The notes under the pieces are model-generated. The model saw nothing but the letters and a program-made list of their open reading frames with translations. It did not search any database and was not told the origin of the DNA. Below are positions 9,290-16,733 of a stretch of DNA of 64,000 bases, one piece after another. The stretch comes from Thermohalobaculum sp039180675 (GTDB lineage: Bacteria; Pseudomonadota; Alphaproteobacteria; Rhodobacterales; Rhodobacteraceae): contig JBCDDC010000013.1 of the NCBI GenBank assembly GCA_039180675.1, forward strand, positions 1 through 64,000. The letters are read 5' to 3'. Every line of letters starts with the position of its first letter. Position 1 is the stretch's first letter. Made by a program: the position numbers and the translations under genes.

Positions 9290-10900
9290 TTACATCCCTA
9301 AATCCCGGAAAACCGTCGGCAATTGCTCCGGCAGATCCTCGGCGATCAACCCTGGCCCGAACTTCCGGGCACATTCCACATGCAGCCAAGCCGCGGTCTC
9401 CGCAGCTTGCATCGCGCCAAACCCGCGCGCGAGCAAGCCGGTGATGAACCCCGCCAGCACATCGCCAGACCCCGCGGTCGCGAGCCAGGGCGCCGCCCGC
9501 TCGTAATGCGCGGAGTTGATCGCGCAGCGGCCATCGGGGCCTGCGATCACCGTATCGGCGCCTTTGAACAGCACCACGCACCCCGCCCGCGCCGCCGCCT
9601 CCCGCGTCGCGTCGACCTTGGAATAGGCTGGCCCCTTCGTGGCAGGTCCTTTCAGCTTCGCGAGGATGTCCGGGAACAGCCTGCCGAACTCACCCTCATG
9701 CGGCGTGAGCACACAATTTTCGTGAAGTTGAGCGAGTAGCGCCGCCGGATCCTCGGCGAAGGAGGTCAGCGCATCCGCATCCAGCACCGTACCCCGCTTG
9801 GCGCCGAGCGCCTCGACCACCGCATCCCGGCAGCGTTCCCCAACCCCAAACCCGGGGCCGAGACAGAGCGCAGTGATCCGCTCATCCTTAAGCACCTCGC
9901 CTAGCGCGTCCGCATCGGCAATTGGTTTCAACATCACCGCATCCAAGCGCGCTGCATTCTCGATCACCGCCGCCGGAGGGCATCCAACCGTCACCAACCC
10001 GGCCCCGACCCGCAACGCCCCCCGCGCCGCCAACCGCGCCGCGCCACCTTTGCCGACGCCGCCCGAGAGGACTAGGGCGTGACCGTGATGGTATTTGTGC
10101 TCGGTGACGAGTTTGTGATGCAGGTTGTTGCCCGGCGCGTGGGTGTTCCTGACGAATGCAGCATCGTTCCACCTCGGCTCTTTAGATTTTAAGCCGATAT
10201 CCTTCACGGTGAGCTGCCCGGAGTAATCGGGTCCGTCAGAGAGTAGATGACCAACTTTAGGTGCATGAAATGTCACCGTGAGTAACTGTCTTGCGGCGCG
10301 ACAGCCGTGAGGGGGCACCCCACCCAGTTCGATACCCGAATTGGCACATATTCCCGAAGGAAGATCGATTGCAACGGTTAGAGGTGGCGATCCGCGAACG
10401 CCCCTTCCACATTTCGAAACTGGTACCAGAGTGTCCAGAACGTCATCAATCCCCCAAAGAAGCTCCCACAGTATCGGATCCTCGATCGGCCGGGTGAGTC
10501 CTGTCCCGAAGAGCGAGTCGATCTCTATGTGTGGCGGAAGGTCAGCGTGAAGCTCGTACTCACACATCGCGCCAATCTTGCCGATCTTCCTCCAAAGTTG
10601 CGCATTCTCCGCCGCATCTGGGGGCAGTTTTGCCTCGTCGCCGTATAGGAAGACCTCCACTTCCCAGCCGCGCTCTTTCAGAAGCCGCGCCACGACGAAT
10701 CCGTCGCCGCCGTTGTTACCGGGGCCGCAAAGGACCACGGCGCGGTGTGCGGTCTTGGCGAGCTCCGGGCGCCATTCGAGGATGGCTTCGACCACACCGC
10801 GCCCGGCGCGTTCCATCAGCTCCAGCCCGGTGACCTCGCCCGACTCGATCGCGGCCTGTTCGATTGCGCGCATCTGGGCTGCGGTGAGCAGTTCGGTCAT
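9290..10900 (-). CDS. nnr: Bifunctional NAD(P)H-hydrate epimerase / ADP-dependent hydrate dehydratase
   Basis: About 536 residues. The N-terminal half is the YjeF_N epimerase (LCGPGNNGGDGFVVARLL), the C-terminal half the ribokinase-like dehydratase (GKGGAARLAARGALRVGAGLV, LTPHEGEFGRLFP, ATAGSGDVLAGFITGLL with the nucleotide-binding GSGD). It repairs NADHX and NADPHX damaged by hydration. Two ATGs are possible at 10909 and 10900; GGAGG touches the first and stands 9 nt before the second, so 10900 is chosen. There is a slightly unusual insertion in the epimerase half (about residues 155-210, with CGRGVRGSPP). A large palindrome lies immediately downstream; glnB is divergent upstream. Confidence 0.93.
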   Translation of the reverse strand: MTELLTAAQMRAIEQAAIESGEVTGLELMERAGRGVVEAILEWRPELAKTAHRAVVLCGPGNNGGDGFVVARLLKERGWEVEVFLYGDEAKLPPDAAENAQLWRKIGKIGAMCEYELHADLPPHIEIDSLFGTGLTRPIEDPILWELLWGIDDVLDTLVPVSKCGRGVRGSPPLTVAIDLPSGICANSGIELGGVPPHGCRAARQLLTVTFHAPKVGHLLSDGPDYSGQLTVKDIGLKSKEPRWNDAAFVRNTHAPGNNLHHKLVTEHKYHHGHALVLSGGVGKGGAARLAARGALRVGAGLVTVGCPPAAVIENAARLDAVMLKPIADADALGEVLKDERITALCLGPGFGVGERCRDAVVEALGAKRGTVLDADALTSFAEDPAALLAQLHENCVLTPHEGEFGRLFPDILAKLKGPATKGPAYSKVDATREAAARAGCVVLFKGADTVIAGPDGRCAINSAHYERAAPWLATAGSGDVLAGFITGLLARGFGAMQAAETAAWLHVECARKFGPGLIAEDLPEQLPTVFRDLGM

Positions 10901-10974
10901 CTGAGACATCCTCCCGCCCCTTCATCGCATGCATGCTCTGCCGCGGAAAGAGGCGCGGTTTGTGCCTAAAAATA

Positions 10975-10999
10975 CGGCAGATTGCCGATAAAACCGGCA
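10975..10999. promoter_or_regulatory. Alternating CGGCA/TGCCG half-sites upstream of glnB
   Basis: Within 25 bp the sequence reads CGGCA, 3 nt, TGCCG, 7 nt, CGGCA, that is, two overlapping inverted repeats sharing the central half-site. It lies in the nnr-glnB divergent region, about 55-75 bp upstream of the sigma-54-like promoter, a reasonable place for an activator. It does not match the classical NtrC consensus, and the regulator is unknown. Confidence 0.35.
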
Positions 11000-11051
11000 G
11001 AAATCGCTAGCAGCTCGGCCACTACCCCATCACCAGCAGCATAATCGGCGC

Positions 11052-11068
11052 TGGCACAACTTGTGCAT
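11052..11068 (+). promoter_or_regulatory. Sigma-54-like -24/-12 promoter of glnB
   Basis: TGGCACAACTTGTGCAT has the GG and GC dinucleotides separated by exactly 10 nt, and matches TGGCAC-N5-TTGCA at all but one of the key positions. It lies 68 nt before the glnB ATG, giving a leader of about 55-60 nt with a 7-bp hairpin (11088-11094 with 11107-11113). Nitrogen-controlled sigma-54 promoters in front of glnB/glnA are well known in proteobacteria. Activity here is inferred. Confidence 0.55.
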
Positions 11069-11135
11069 CACGCCCGGGAGCCAAAACCTGGGACTTAGAA
11101 CCCGGGGTCCCAGACACATGAAGGGAGAGTGACCC

Positions 11136-11474
11136 ATGAAGAAAGTCGAAGCGGTCATAAAACCGTTCAAACTCGACGAGGTGAAAGAGAGCCTGCAGGA
11201 AATCGGCGTCCAGGGCCTCAGTGTCCTCGAGGCCAAGGGCTTCGGCCGGCAGAAGGGGCATACCGAGCTGTACCGCGGCGCCGAATACGTCGTGGACTTT
11301 CTCCCGAAGGTGAAGATCGAGGTTGTCGTCTCGGACGATCTGCTCGACCAGACGTTGGAGGCGATCGTCTCCGCCGCGAAGACAGGAAAGATCGGCGACG
11401 GGAAGATCTTCGTCAGCCCCGTCGAACAGGCCATCCGCATCCGGACCGGGGAAGACGGACCAGATGCGTTGTAA
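11136..11474 (+). CDS. glnB: Nitrogen regulatory protein P-II (GlnB)
   Basis: 112 residues, the standard P-II length. The T loop has Tyr51 (RGAEYVVDF), the uridylylation site, and the C-terminal nucleotide-binding signature VSPVEQAIRIRTGEDGPDAL is intact. P-II proteins sense 2-oxoglutarate and ATP/ADP and control glutamine synthetase adenylylation and NtrB. An AGGGAG ribosome-binding site precedes the ATG. glnA follows after a 138-nt gap that holds a very stable palindrome. Co-transcription with glnA is expected from the conserved order; the palindrome may set their ratio. Confidence 0.97.
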   Translation: MKKVEAVIKPFKLDEVKESLQEIGVQGLSVLEAKGFGRQKGHTELYRGAEYVVDFLPKVKIEVVVSDDLLDQTLEAIVSAAKTGKIGDGKIFVSPVEQAIRIRTGEDGPDAL

Positions 11475-11483
11475 GGAGTAATT

Positions 11484-11576
11484 GCCGCCGCCCGCCCCGC
11501 CTCCCCGCCCGTCCACCAAGTCTACCGCTTGTGTGCAAACTTGGTGGACGGGCGGGGAGGCGGGGCGGGCGGCGGC
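11484..11576. repeat. Perfect 38-bp inverted repeat between glnB and glnA (copy B)
   Basis: Left arm 11484-11521 and right arm 11539-11576 are perfect reverse complements over all 38 nt, around a 17-nt loop. The arms are extremely G+C-rich towards the base. It begins 9 nt after the glnB stop and ends 36 nt before the glnA ATG, leaving the glnA ribosome-binding site free. No T tract follows, so it is not a classical terminator. It matches copy A at 9190-9281 in arm length, position after a stop codon, and much of its sequence. Confidence 0.9.
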
Positions 11577-11612
11577 CCCACAAACCCAAATCCATCAAGA
11601 AAGGGACGAGTA

Positions 11613-13022
11613 ATGACCACAGCAGCCGATCTGGTGAAGCAGATCAAGGACGAGGACATAGCCTATGTCGATATCCGTTTCACCGACCCGCGCGGAAAGA
11701 TGCAGCATGTCACCGCGATCTCGGACATCGTCGACGAGGACTGGTTCGAGGAGGGCTGGATGTTCGACGGCTCCTCGATCGCCGGCTGGAAGTCGATCGA
11801 CAAGTCGGACATGAAGCTGATCATCGACTGCGACAGTGCGCATATCGATCCCTTCTACGCCGAGAAGACCATGGCGGTCTTCGCGACCGTGCATGAGCCC
11901 GACACCGGTGAGCTCTACGACCGCGACCCCCGCGGCACGGCGGTCAAGGCGGAGAAGTATCTCAAGGAAAGCGGCATTGGCGATATCTCCTACTGGGGGC
12001 CGGAGGCTGAGTTCTTCCTGTTCGACGACGTGCGCTATTCGGTCGAGATGAACAAGGTCTCCTACGAGGTCGACGCGATCGACGCCTCGTGGAATACCGA
12101 TGCCGAGTATGAGATGGGCAACATGGGCCATCGCCCGGGCATCAAGGGCGGCTACTTCCCCGTCGGTCCCGTTGATGCCGGTCAGGACATCCGCTCCGAG
12201 ATGCTCTCCACCATGAAGCGCATGGGCATGACGGTCGACAAGCACCACCACGAAGTCGCCTCCTGCCAGCATGAGCTTGGCCTTATCTTCGGCACGCTGA
12301 CCCATCAGGCGGACGCGCTGCAGATGTACAAGTACGTGATCCACAACGTGGCCCACGCTTATGGCAAATCGGCGACCTTCATGCCGAAGCCCATCGCTGG
12401 CGACAACGGCACCGGGATGCATGTCAACCAGTCGATCTGGAAGGACGGCAAGCCGCTCTTCGCTGGCTCAGGTTATGCTGATCTGTCGGACGAGGCGCTC
12501 TACTACATCGGCGGTGTGCTGAAGCACGCGAAAGCGTTGAATGCCTTCACCAACCCGGCGACGAACTCCTACAAGCGTCTGATCCCGGGCTTCGAGGCGC
12601 CGGTGCTTCTGGCCTACTCGGCCCGGAACCGCTCGGCCTCCTGCCGGATCCCGTGGACCGAAAGCCCGAAGGCCAAGCGGGTCGAGACCCGGTTCCCGGA
12701 CCCCTCGGCAAACCCCTATCTCTGCTTCGCGTCGCTCCTCATGGCGGGCCTCGACGGGATCAAGAACAAGATCCATCCGGGCGAAGCGGCCGACAAGGAC
12801 CTCTACGATCTGCCGCCGGAAGAGCTCGCAGGCATTCCGACCGTGTGCGGCTCGCTCCGCGAAGCGCTGGAGAGCCTGGAGGCCGATCACGAGTTCCTGC
12901 TCGCGGGCGACGTCTTCACCCGAGACCAGATCGAAGGCTACATGGAGCTCAAGTGGGAAGAGGTTTACAACTTCGAACACACCCCGCACCCGGCAGAATT
13001 CGCCATGTACTACAGCTGCTGA
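11613..13022 (+). CDS. glnA: Glutamine synthetase type I
   Basis: 469 residues, the usual GSI length. The open frame extends upstream to 11529, but that part lies in the palindrome; the ATG at 11613 has AAGGGA in front and gives MTTAADLVKQ. Conserved pieces are WMFDGSSIAGW, the ATP/metal region GPEAEFFLFDDVRY, NGTGMHVNQSIW, NRSASCRIP, and DLYDLPPEE with the tyrosine that is adenylylated in GSI-beta enzymes. It makes glutamine from glutamate, ammonia and ATP. P-II (glnB) is the upstream gene. A clear terminator follows. Confidence 0.98.
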   Translation: MTTAADLVKQIKDEDIAYVDIRFTDPRGKMQHVTAISDIVDEDWFEEGWMFDGSSIAGWKSIDKSDMKLIIDCDSAHIDPFYAEKTMAVFATVHEPDTGELYDRDPRGTAVKAEKYLKESGIGDISYWGPEAEFFLFDDVRYSVEMNKVSYEVDAIDASWNTDAEYEMGNMGHRPGIKGGYFPVGPVDAGQDIRSEMLSTMKRMGMTVDKHHHEVASCQHELGLIFGTLTHQADALQMYKYVIHNVAHAYGKSATFMPKPIAGDNGTGMHVNQSIWKDGKPLFAGSGYADLSDEALYYIGGVLKHAKALNAFTNPATNSYKRLIPGFEAPVLLAYSARNRSASCRIPWTESPKAKRVETRFPDPSANPYLCFASLLMAGLDGIKNKIHPGEAADKDLYDLPPEELAGIPTVCGSLREALESLEADHEFLLAGDVFTRDQIEGYMELKWEEVYNFEHTPHPAEFAMYYSC

Positions 13023-13047
13023 TCGACGGTAGCAGATCACAATTTTC

Positions 13048-13076
13048 AGGGGCCCCTCGCGGGCCCTTGTTTTTTG
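13048..13076 (+). terminator. Rho-independent terminator of glnA
   Basis: GGGCCC (13050-13055) pairs with GGGCCC (13061-13066) around the loop CTCGC, and a run rich in T (TTGTTTTTT) follows. It lies about 26 nt after the glnA stop codon. Confidence 0.85.
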
Positions 13077-13077
13077 T

Positions 13078-13116
13078 CCCAACCTCTTTTCTACGTATGT
13101 GGGTAAAGAGGTTGGG
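13078..13116 (+). promoter_or_regulatory. 12-bp perfect inverted repeat covering the lipoprotein leader
   Basis: CCCAACCTCTTT (13078-13089) is the exact reverse complement of AAAGAGGTTGGG (13105-13116), with a 15-nt loop. The right arm carries the GAGG and ends 6 nt before the lipoprotein ATG, so in RNA the stem would hide the ribosome-binding region. It could be an operator at the DNA level instead. Confidence 0.5.
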
Positions 13117-13122
13117 GACAGT

Positions 13123-13734
13123 ATGTTTTTCAGAATCACAATCGCCGCCATCGTGACGGCACTCACCACGTCTGGCTGCGCGACGATTACCCGGGGATCC
13201 AGCTCGGATGTTAGCTTCATCTCGAACCCGCCCGGGGCTCTGGTAGAGACAAGCCTGGGGTCGAGTTGCACAACGCCCTGCGAGATGAAGTTTTCCCGCC
13301 GCGACACGTTCGATGCGACATTCACGCTCAACGGTGAACAGCATACCGTTTTTGTCGATACGGTCGTTGCCGGCGAGGGCGCTGCCGCGACCGGTTTCGG
13401 GAACATTCTGGCCGGCGGGGTCATCGGCGTCGGCATCGACGTTGCGACCGGCGCCGGGCTGAACCACTCTCCCAACCCGGTTAATGTAGTCTTCTCCAAC
13501 GTGGCGGAACAGGCGGCCACCGGTGAAGAGGCGCCGCGGAATGAGCTTGCTCAGCAGTCGCGATCCGGATCGGCGCAACCCCAGCTTGCCGCAAGCCCGC
13601 AGGACCCGGCCACAGCGGTCCAGACGACTGAGCCGGCCGATGACCGCACGCAGCACTACGGTGGCATCACGACTCCTGGCCTGATCGAGGAGTCTTCCGA
13701 ATGGGAGCGCACCTGCAAGCCGTTCTGCACCTGA
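13123..13734 (+). CDS. Outer-membrane-type lipoprotein of PEGA-like family, function unknown
   Basis: From the ATG at 13123 (an upstream GTG at 13099 is inside an inverted repeat) the 203-residue protein starts with a lipoprotein signal peptide ending in TTSGCATITRG, Cys being the lipidation site. A domain with SNPPGALVETSLGSSCTTPC and a later glycine-rich GFGNILAGGVIGVGIDVATG follows, as in a common alphaproteobacterial lipoprotein family sometimes misnamed translation initiation factor 2. The last 60 residues are low-complexity Gln/Ala/Pro. It stands alone between two other transcription units. The envelope function is not known. Confidence 0.8.
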   Translation: MFFRITIAAIVTALTTSGCATITRGSSSDVSFISNPPGALVETSLGSSCTTPCEMKFSRRDTFDATFTLNGEQHTVFVDTVVAGEGAAATGFGNILAGGVIGVGIDVATGAGLNHSPNPVNVVFSNVAEQAATGEEAPRNELAQQSRSGSAQPQLAASPQDPATAVQTTEPADDRTQHYGGITTPGLIEESSEWERTCKPFCT

Positions 13735-13851
13735 CGAGGCACACCGGAACACTGCGTATTCTGTGTTGACGGCGGCTGCGGTCCCGCCGGCCCGCTGGCC
13801 GCGCTGATCGCGTCATGGTAGTCTCGGTCCCGGCGGGGGAATGAGGCTGGT

Positions 13852-15012
13852 ATGGCGGATCGCGGGATCATCCTTCTCCTCGGCACCACCAAGGGTGCGT
13901 TTCTTCTCTCCGGCGGCCCGGATCGCTCGGGCTGGAAGGTGCGCGGGCCGTTCTGCGACGGCTGGCCGATCAACCACATGATCGCTGACCCGGCCACAGG
14001 TGCAGTATGGGCAGGCGGTGGCGGCGACTGGTTTGGCGCAGGCGTCTGGCGCTCCGGCGATATGGGCGCAAGCTGGGAGGTAACCCGCCTCACCCGTGGC
14101 GCCATGGATGACTGGGCCGCCGAGGATGCAGATTTCGCCGCTATGATCGGCTGGAGTGACGCGCCGTTGCCGTTCGAGGACGGGTTCTCGCAGATCTGGT
14201 CGCTCGGCCACGCGCACGGTACGCTCTTCGCCGGTACGAAACCGGCTCGGCTGCTGGCAAGCCGCGATGGCGGCGCAAGCTGGGAAGTCGTGACGGGCTT
14301 GAGCGAGCACCCCTCGGCTGAAAGCTGGAACCCCGGTGCCGCGGGCCTTGTGCTCCATACCATCGTGTCGGACCAGGCGGATGCGCAAAAGCTCTGGATC
14401 GGCATTTCGGCCGCCGGGGTCTTCGCGACCGAGGATGGCGGCGCGACCTGGGAGCGGCGTAATCGCATGTCGAACGCAGGCGCCTGCCAGGGACACGACC
14501 ATCCCGCCGCGCCGCGGGATGGAGAGATCGGGCACTGCGTGCACAATATGATGCGCGCGCCGGGGCAGGGCGATCTGCTCTACCAGCAGAACCACCACGG
14601 GGTCTGGCGGTCCTCGGACGGCGGGCGCAACTGGGATGATATCACACCGGGTCTGCCCTCGACCTTTGGCTTCCCGATCCGCGTGCACCCGCGCGATCCC
14701 CAGACACTCTGGACCCTGCCGCTCAACGGCGACATGGCGGGGCGGTATCCACCCGATGCGGCCGCCGCCGTCTGGCGCTCCCGCGATGGCGGGGAAAGCT
14801 GGGAGGCCTGCCGGGCCGGGTTGCCGCAGCAGGCCTGCTTCTTCACGGTCCTGCGCCAGGCGATGTCGAGCGATACCTTCGCGCCCGCCGGGATCTATTT
14901 CGGGACCAACAGCGGCTCCGTCTTCGCGAGCCTCGACGAAGGCGATAGCTGGGAGGAGATCGCCCGGCACCTGCCTACGATCCTTTCGGTTGAGGTTATG
15001 GAAGTGGCCTAA
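13852..15012 (+). CDS. BNR/sialidase-like repeat beta-propeller protein
   Basis: 386 residues without a signal peptide. At least five repeats carry the Asp-box pattern S-x-D-x-G-x-(S/T)-W: SGDMGASW, SRDGGASW, TEDGGATW, SSDGGRNW, SRDGGESW and SLDEGDSW. This predicts a beta-propeller like those of the exo-alpha-sialidase or HCF136/YCF48 type, but the catalytic sialidase residues cannot be claimed. GAGG stands 5 nt before the ATG. It faces the nitrilase/RraA pair. Substrate unknown; a cytoplasmic glycosidase-like or scaffold role is possible. Confidence 0.8.
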   Translation: MADRGIILLLGTTKGAFLLSGGPDRSGWKVRGPFCDGWPINHMIADPATGAVWAGGGGDWFGAGVWRSGDMGASWEVTRLTRGAMDDWAAEDADFAAMIGWSDAPLPFEDGFSQIWSLGHAHGTLFAGTKPARLLASRDGGASWEVVTGLSEHPSAESWNPGAAGLVLHTIVSDQADAQKLWIGISAAGVFATEDGGATWERRNRMSNAGACQGHDHPAAPRDGEIGHCVHNMMRAPGQGDLLYQQNHHGVWRSSDGGRNWDDITPGLPSTFGFPIRVHPRDPQTLWTLPLNGDMAGRYPPDAAAAVWRSRDGGESWEACRAGLPQQACFFTVLRQAMSSDTFAPAGIYFGTNSGSVFASLDEGDSWEEIARHLPTILSVEVMEVA

Positions 15013-15086
15013 TCACCTCCAACTGCAGCATTTTCACAGATCAACGCTCAACCTACGCGAGGGATTGATGCCCGGAAGCGCTAGGT

Positions 15087-15926
15087 TCATCCGCTGCTCT
15101 TGTACTCCTTCACCGGAACCGCGCCGTAATCCGCCAGACGCTTTGAGGCGAGGGTCGATTTCTCTCGGGTCTCGGTCAGCGCATCGGCGGGCAGATTCAG
15201 CGACCATGCCTGTTCGCGCTCATCCAGGATCTGCGCATCCGACATGGCATTTCCGCCCGGCATCCAGATGGACCGGCCCCAGCCTGCGCCCGCGCGATTG
15301 AGGCCGAGCCAGGCCATCTCAGTCTCCATGGACCGGGTCAGGACCGTCTCGTGCCAGGCCTGGAAGGCGAACTGCTCGGAATGCGCGGCACATTGCAGGA
15401 CAAGATCGACCCCGGCCTGTCGCAGCCGCTCGGCTAAGGGGGCGAAGCGGAGGTCGAAGCATATGATCGGTGCGATCTTCAAATCATTGATCTGAAACAC
15501 CAAGATCTGATCGCCGGGGATGAAATGGAGCACCTCGCCCGCGTGTGAGCTACCTGCGATATGCAGCTTGTCGTAACGTCCGATCAGGCCGCCATCGGGG
15601 CCCATTACGCCCTGGCTGATATGCCGCCCCTTTGGCCCGCGATGGGGAAAGCCGTAGACGATGGTCGACTTCAGCTTCCGGGCAAGGTCCGAGAATGTGT
15701 CGTAGCTCGGCCCGGCGAGCGGCTCCTCAAGCGCGTCGAGAACACCGAACGCCTCGTCGGAATACTCGATCGACGAGAGCTCTGGCAGCACGATCAGGTC
15801 ATACTGCCCTGGTTCGGCCGCGCTCGTGATCTTCTGGCTCACCAGCTCGAGATGACTGTCCCGGTCCGCGGCGCTTCGCGTCTCGGGCACCGTGATTTGG
15901 CAGGCGAGGATCCGGAGATCTGACAT
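15087..15926 (-). CDS. Carbon-nitrogen hydrolase (nitrilase superfamily)
   Basis: 279 residues with the Glu-Lys-Cys triad of the family: Glu49 in VLPELSS, Lys120 in GRYDKLHIAGS and Cys156 in IICFDLRF. Such enzymes hydrolyse amides, carbamoyl compounds or nitriles; the substrate cannot be read from the sequence. Its ATG overlaps the stop codon of the RraA-like gene by one base (TGATG), so the two are coupled and likely act in the same catabolic step. Confidence 0.88.
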   Translation of the reverse strand: MSDLRILACQITVPETRSAADRDSHLELVSQKITSAAEPGQYDLIVLPELSSIEYSDEAFGVLDALEEPLAGPSYDTFSDLARKLKSTIVYGFPHRGPKGRHISQGVMGPDGGLIGRYDKLHIAGSSHAGEVLHFIPGDQILVFQINDLKIAPIICFDLRFAPLAERLRQAGVDLVLQCAAHSEQFAFQAWHETVLTRSMETEMAWLGLNRAGAGWGRSIWMPGGNAMSDAQILDEREQAWSLNLPADALTETREKSTLASKRLADYGAVPVKEYKSSG

Positions 15927-16633
15927 CAGCGGGATTTCTTCCAGTCCTCGTAGCGTGCCTTTGTCTCGTCGCTCATCGGGTAGAGACCGGGGAGCGCCGC
16001 GTCGTGGTCGAGCACCTGATCCATGATCCAGCCCTCCATGCGTTCCTGCTCCGGCGCGTGCTCGAGTACATGATCGAGCTCGGCCGCGGGGATCAGGACG
16101 GCACCGTCCTCATCGGCGACAACCACATCATCGGGGAAGACAGCGACCCCGCCGCAACCGATCGGTTGCTGCCAGTCGACAAAGGTGAGCCCGGCGATGG
16201 AGGCAGGTGCGGCCACCCCTTGGCACCAGACCGGAAGACCGGTGCGGCGCACGCCCTCTGCGTCGCGCAAAACGCCGTCGGTCACCAGAGCCGTCACGCC
16301 GCGTTTGGCCATCCGGGCGCACAGGATATCGCCGAAGACCCCGGCATCGGTCACGCCCATGGCGTCGATCACGCAGATCACCCCCTCCGGCATCGCCTCG
16401 ATCGCCGCACGGGTCGATTTGGGCGACATCCAAGAGGCGGGGGTCGCGAGATCCTCCCGCCCCGGCACGAAACGCAGGGTGAAGGCGGGGCCGACCAGCC
16501 TCTCCGGCCCCGCCGCCATCGGGCGCGCCCCGCGCATCCACAGGTTCCGCAACCCGCGCTTGAGCAGGATCGTGGTGATCGTGGCCGTGGTCACGCCCTT
16601 GAGCGTCTCGATCGCCCGTGCATCCAATGACAT
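15926..16633 (-). CDS. RraA-like protein / HMG-aldolase-type protein
   Basis: The open frame runs upstream to 16945, but the ATG at 16633, preceded by AGGA, gives a 235-residue protein beginning MSLDARAIETLKGVTTATI, typical of the RraA/dimethylmenaquinone-methyltransferase-like fold. VIDAMGV, DGVLRDAEGVRRTGLPVW and DVVVADEDGAVLIP match the family core, in which D/R residues bind a divalent metal. Members act either as RNase E regulator RraA or as 4-hydroxy-4-methyl-2-oxoglutarate/oxaloacetate aldolases; coupling to a nitrilase favours a metabolic role. A divergent transporter gene starts 100 nt away. Confidence 0.85.
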   Translation of the reverse strand: MSLDARAIETLKGVTTATITTILLKRGLRNLWMRGARPMAAGPERLVGPAFTLRFVPGREDLATPASWMSPKSTRAAIEAMPEGVICVIDAMGVTDAGVFGDILCARMAKRGVTALVTDGVLRDAEGVRRTGLPVWCQGVAAPASIAGLTFVDWQQPIGCGGVAVFPDDVVVADEDGAVLIPAAELDHVLEHAPEQERMEGWIMDQVLDHDAALPGLYPMSDETKARYEDWKKSR

Positions 16634-16733
16634 GAGAGGTCCTTTCGCGTTCTTCGAGCGCCATTGGCCCCAATCCCGAGCCGAGGTCAAGGGGCGCTTG
16701 ACAGGGCCGGGGGCGGGGGCAAGCGTGCGGCGG

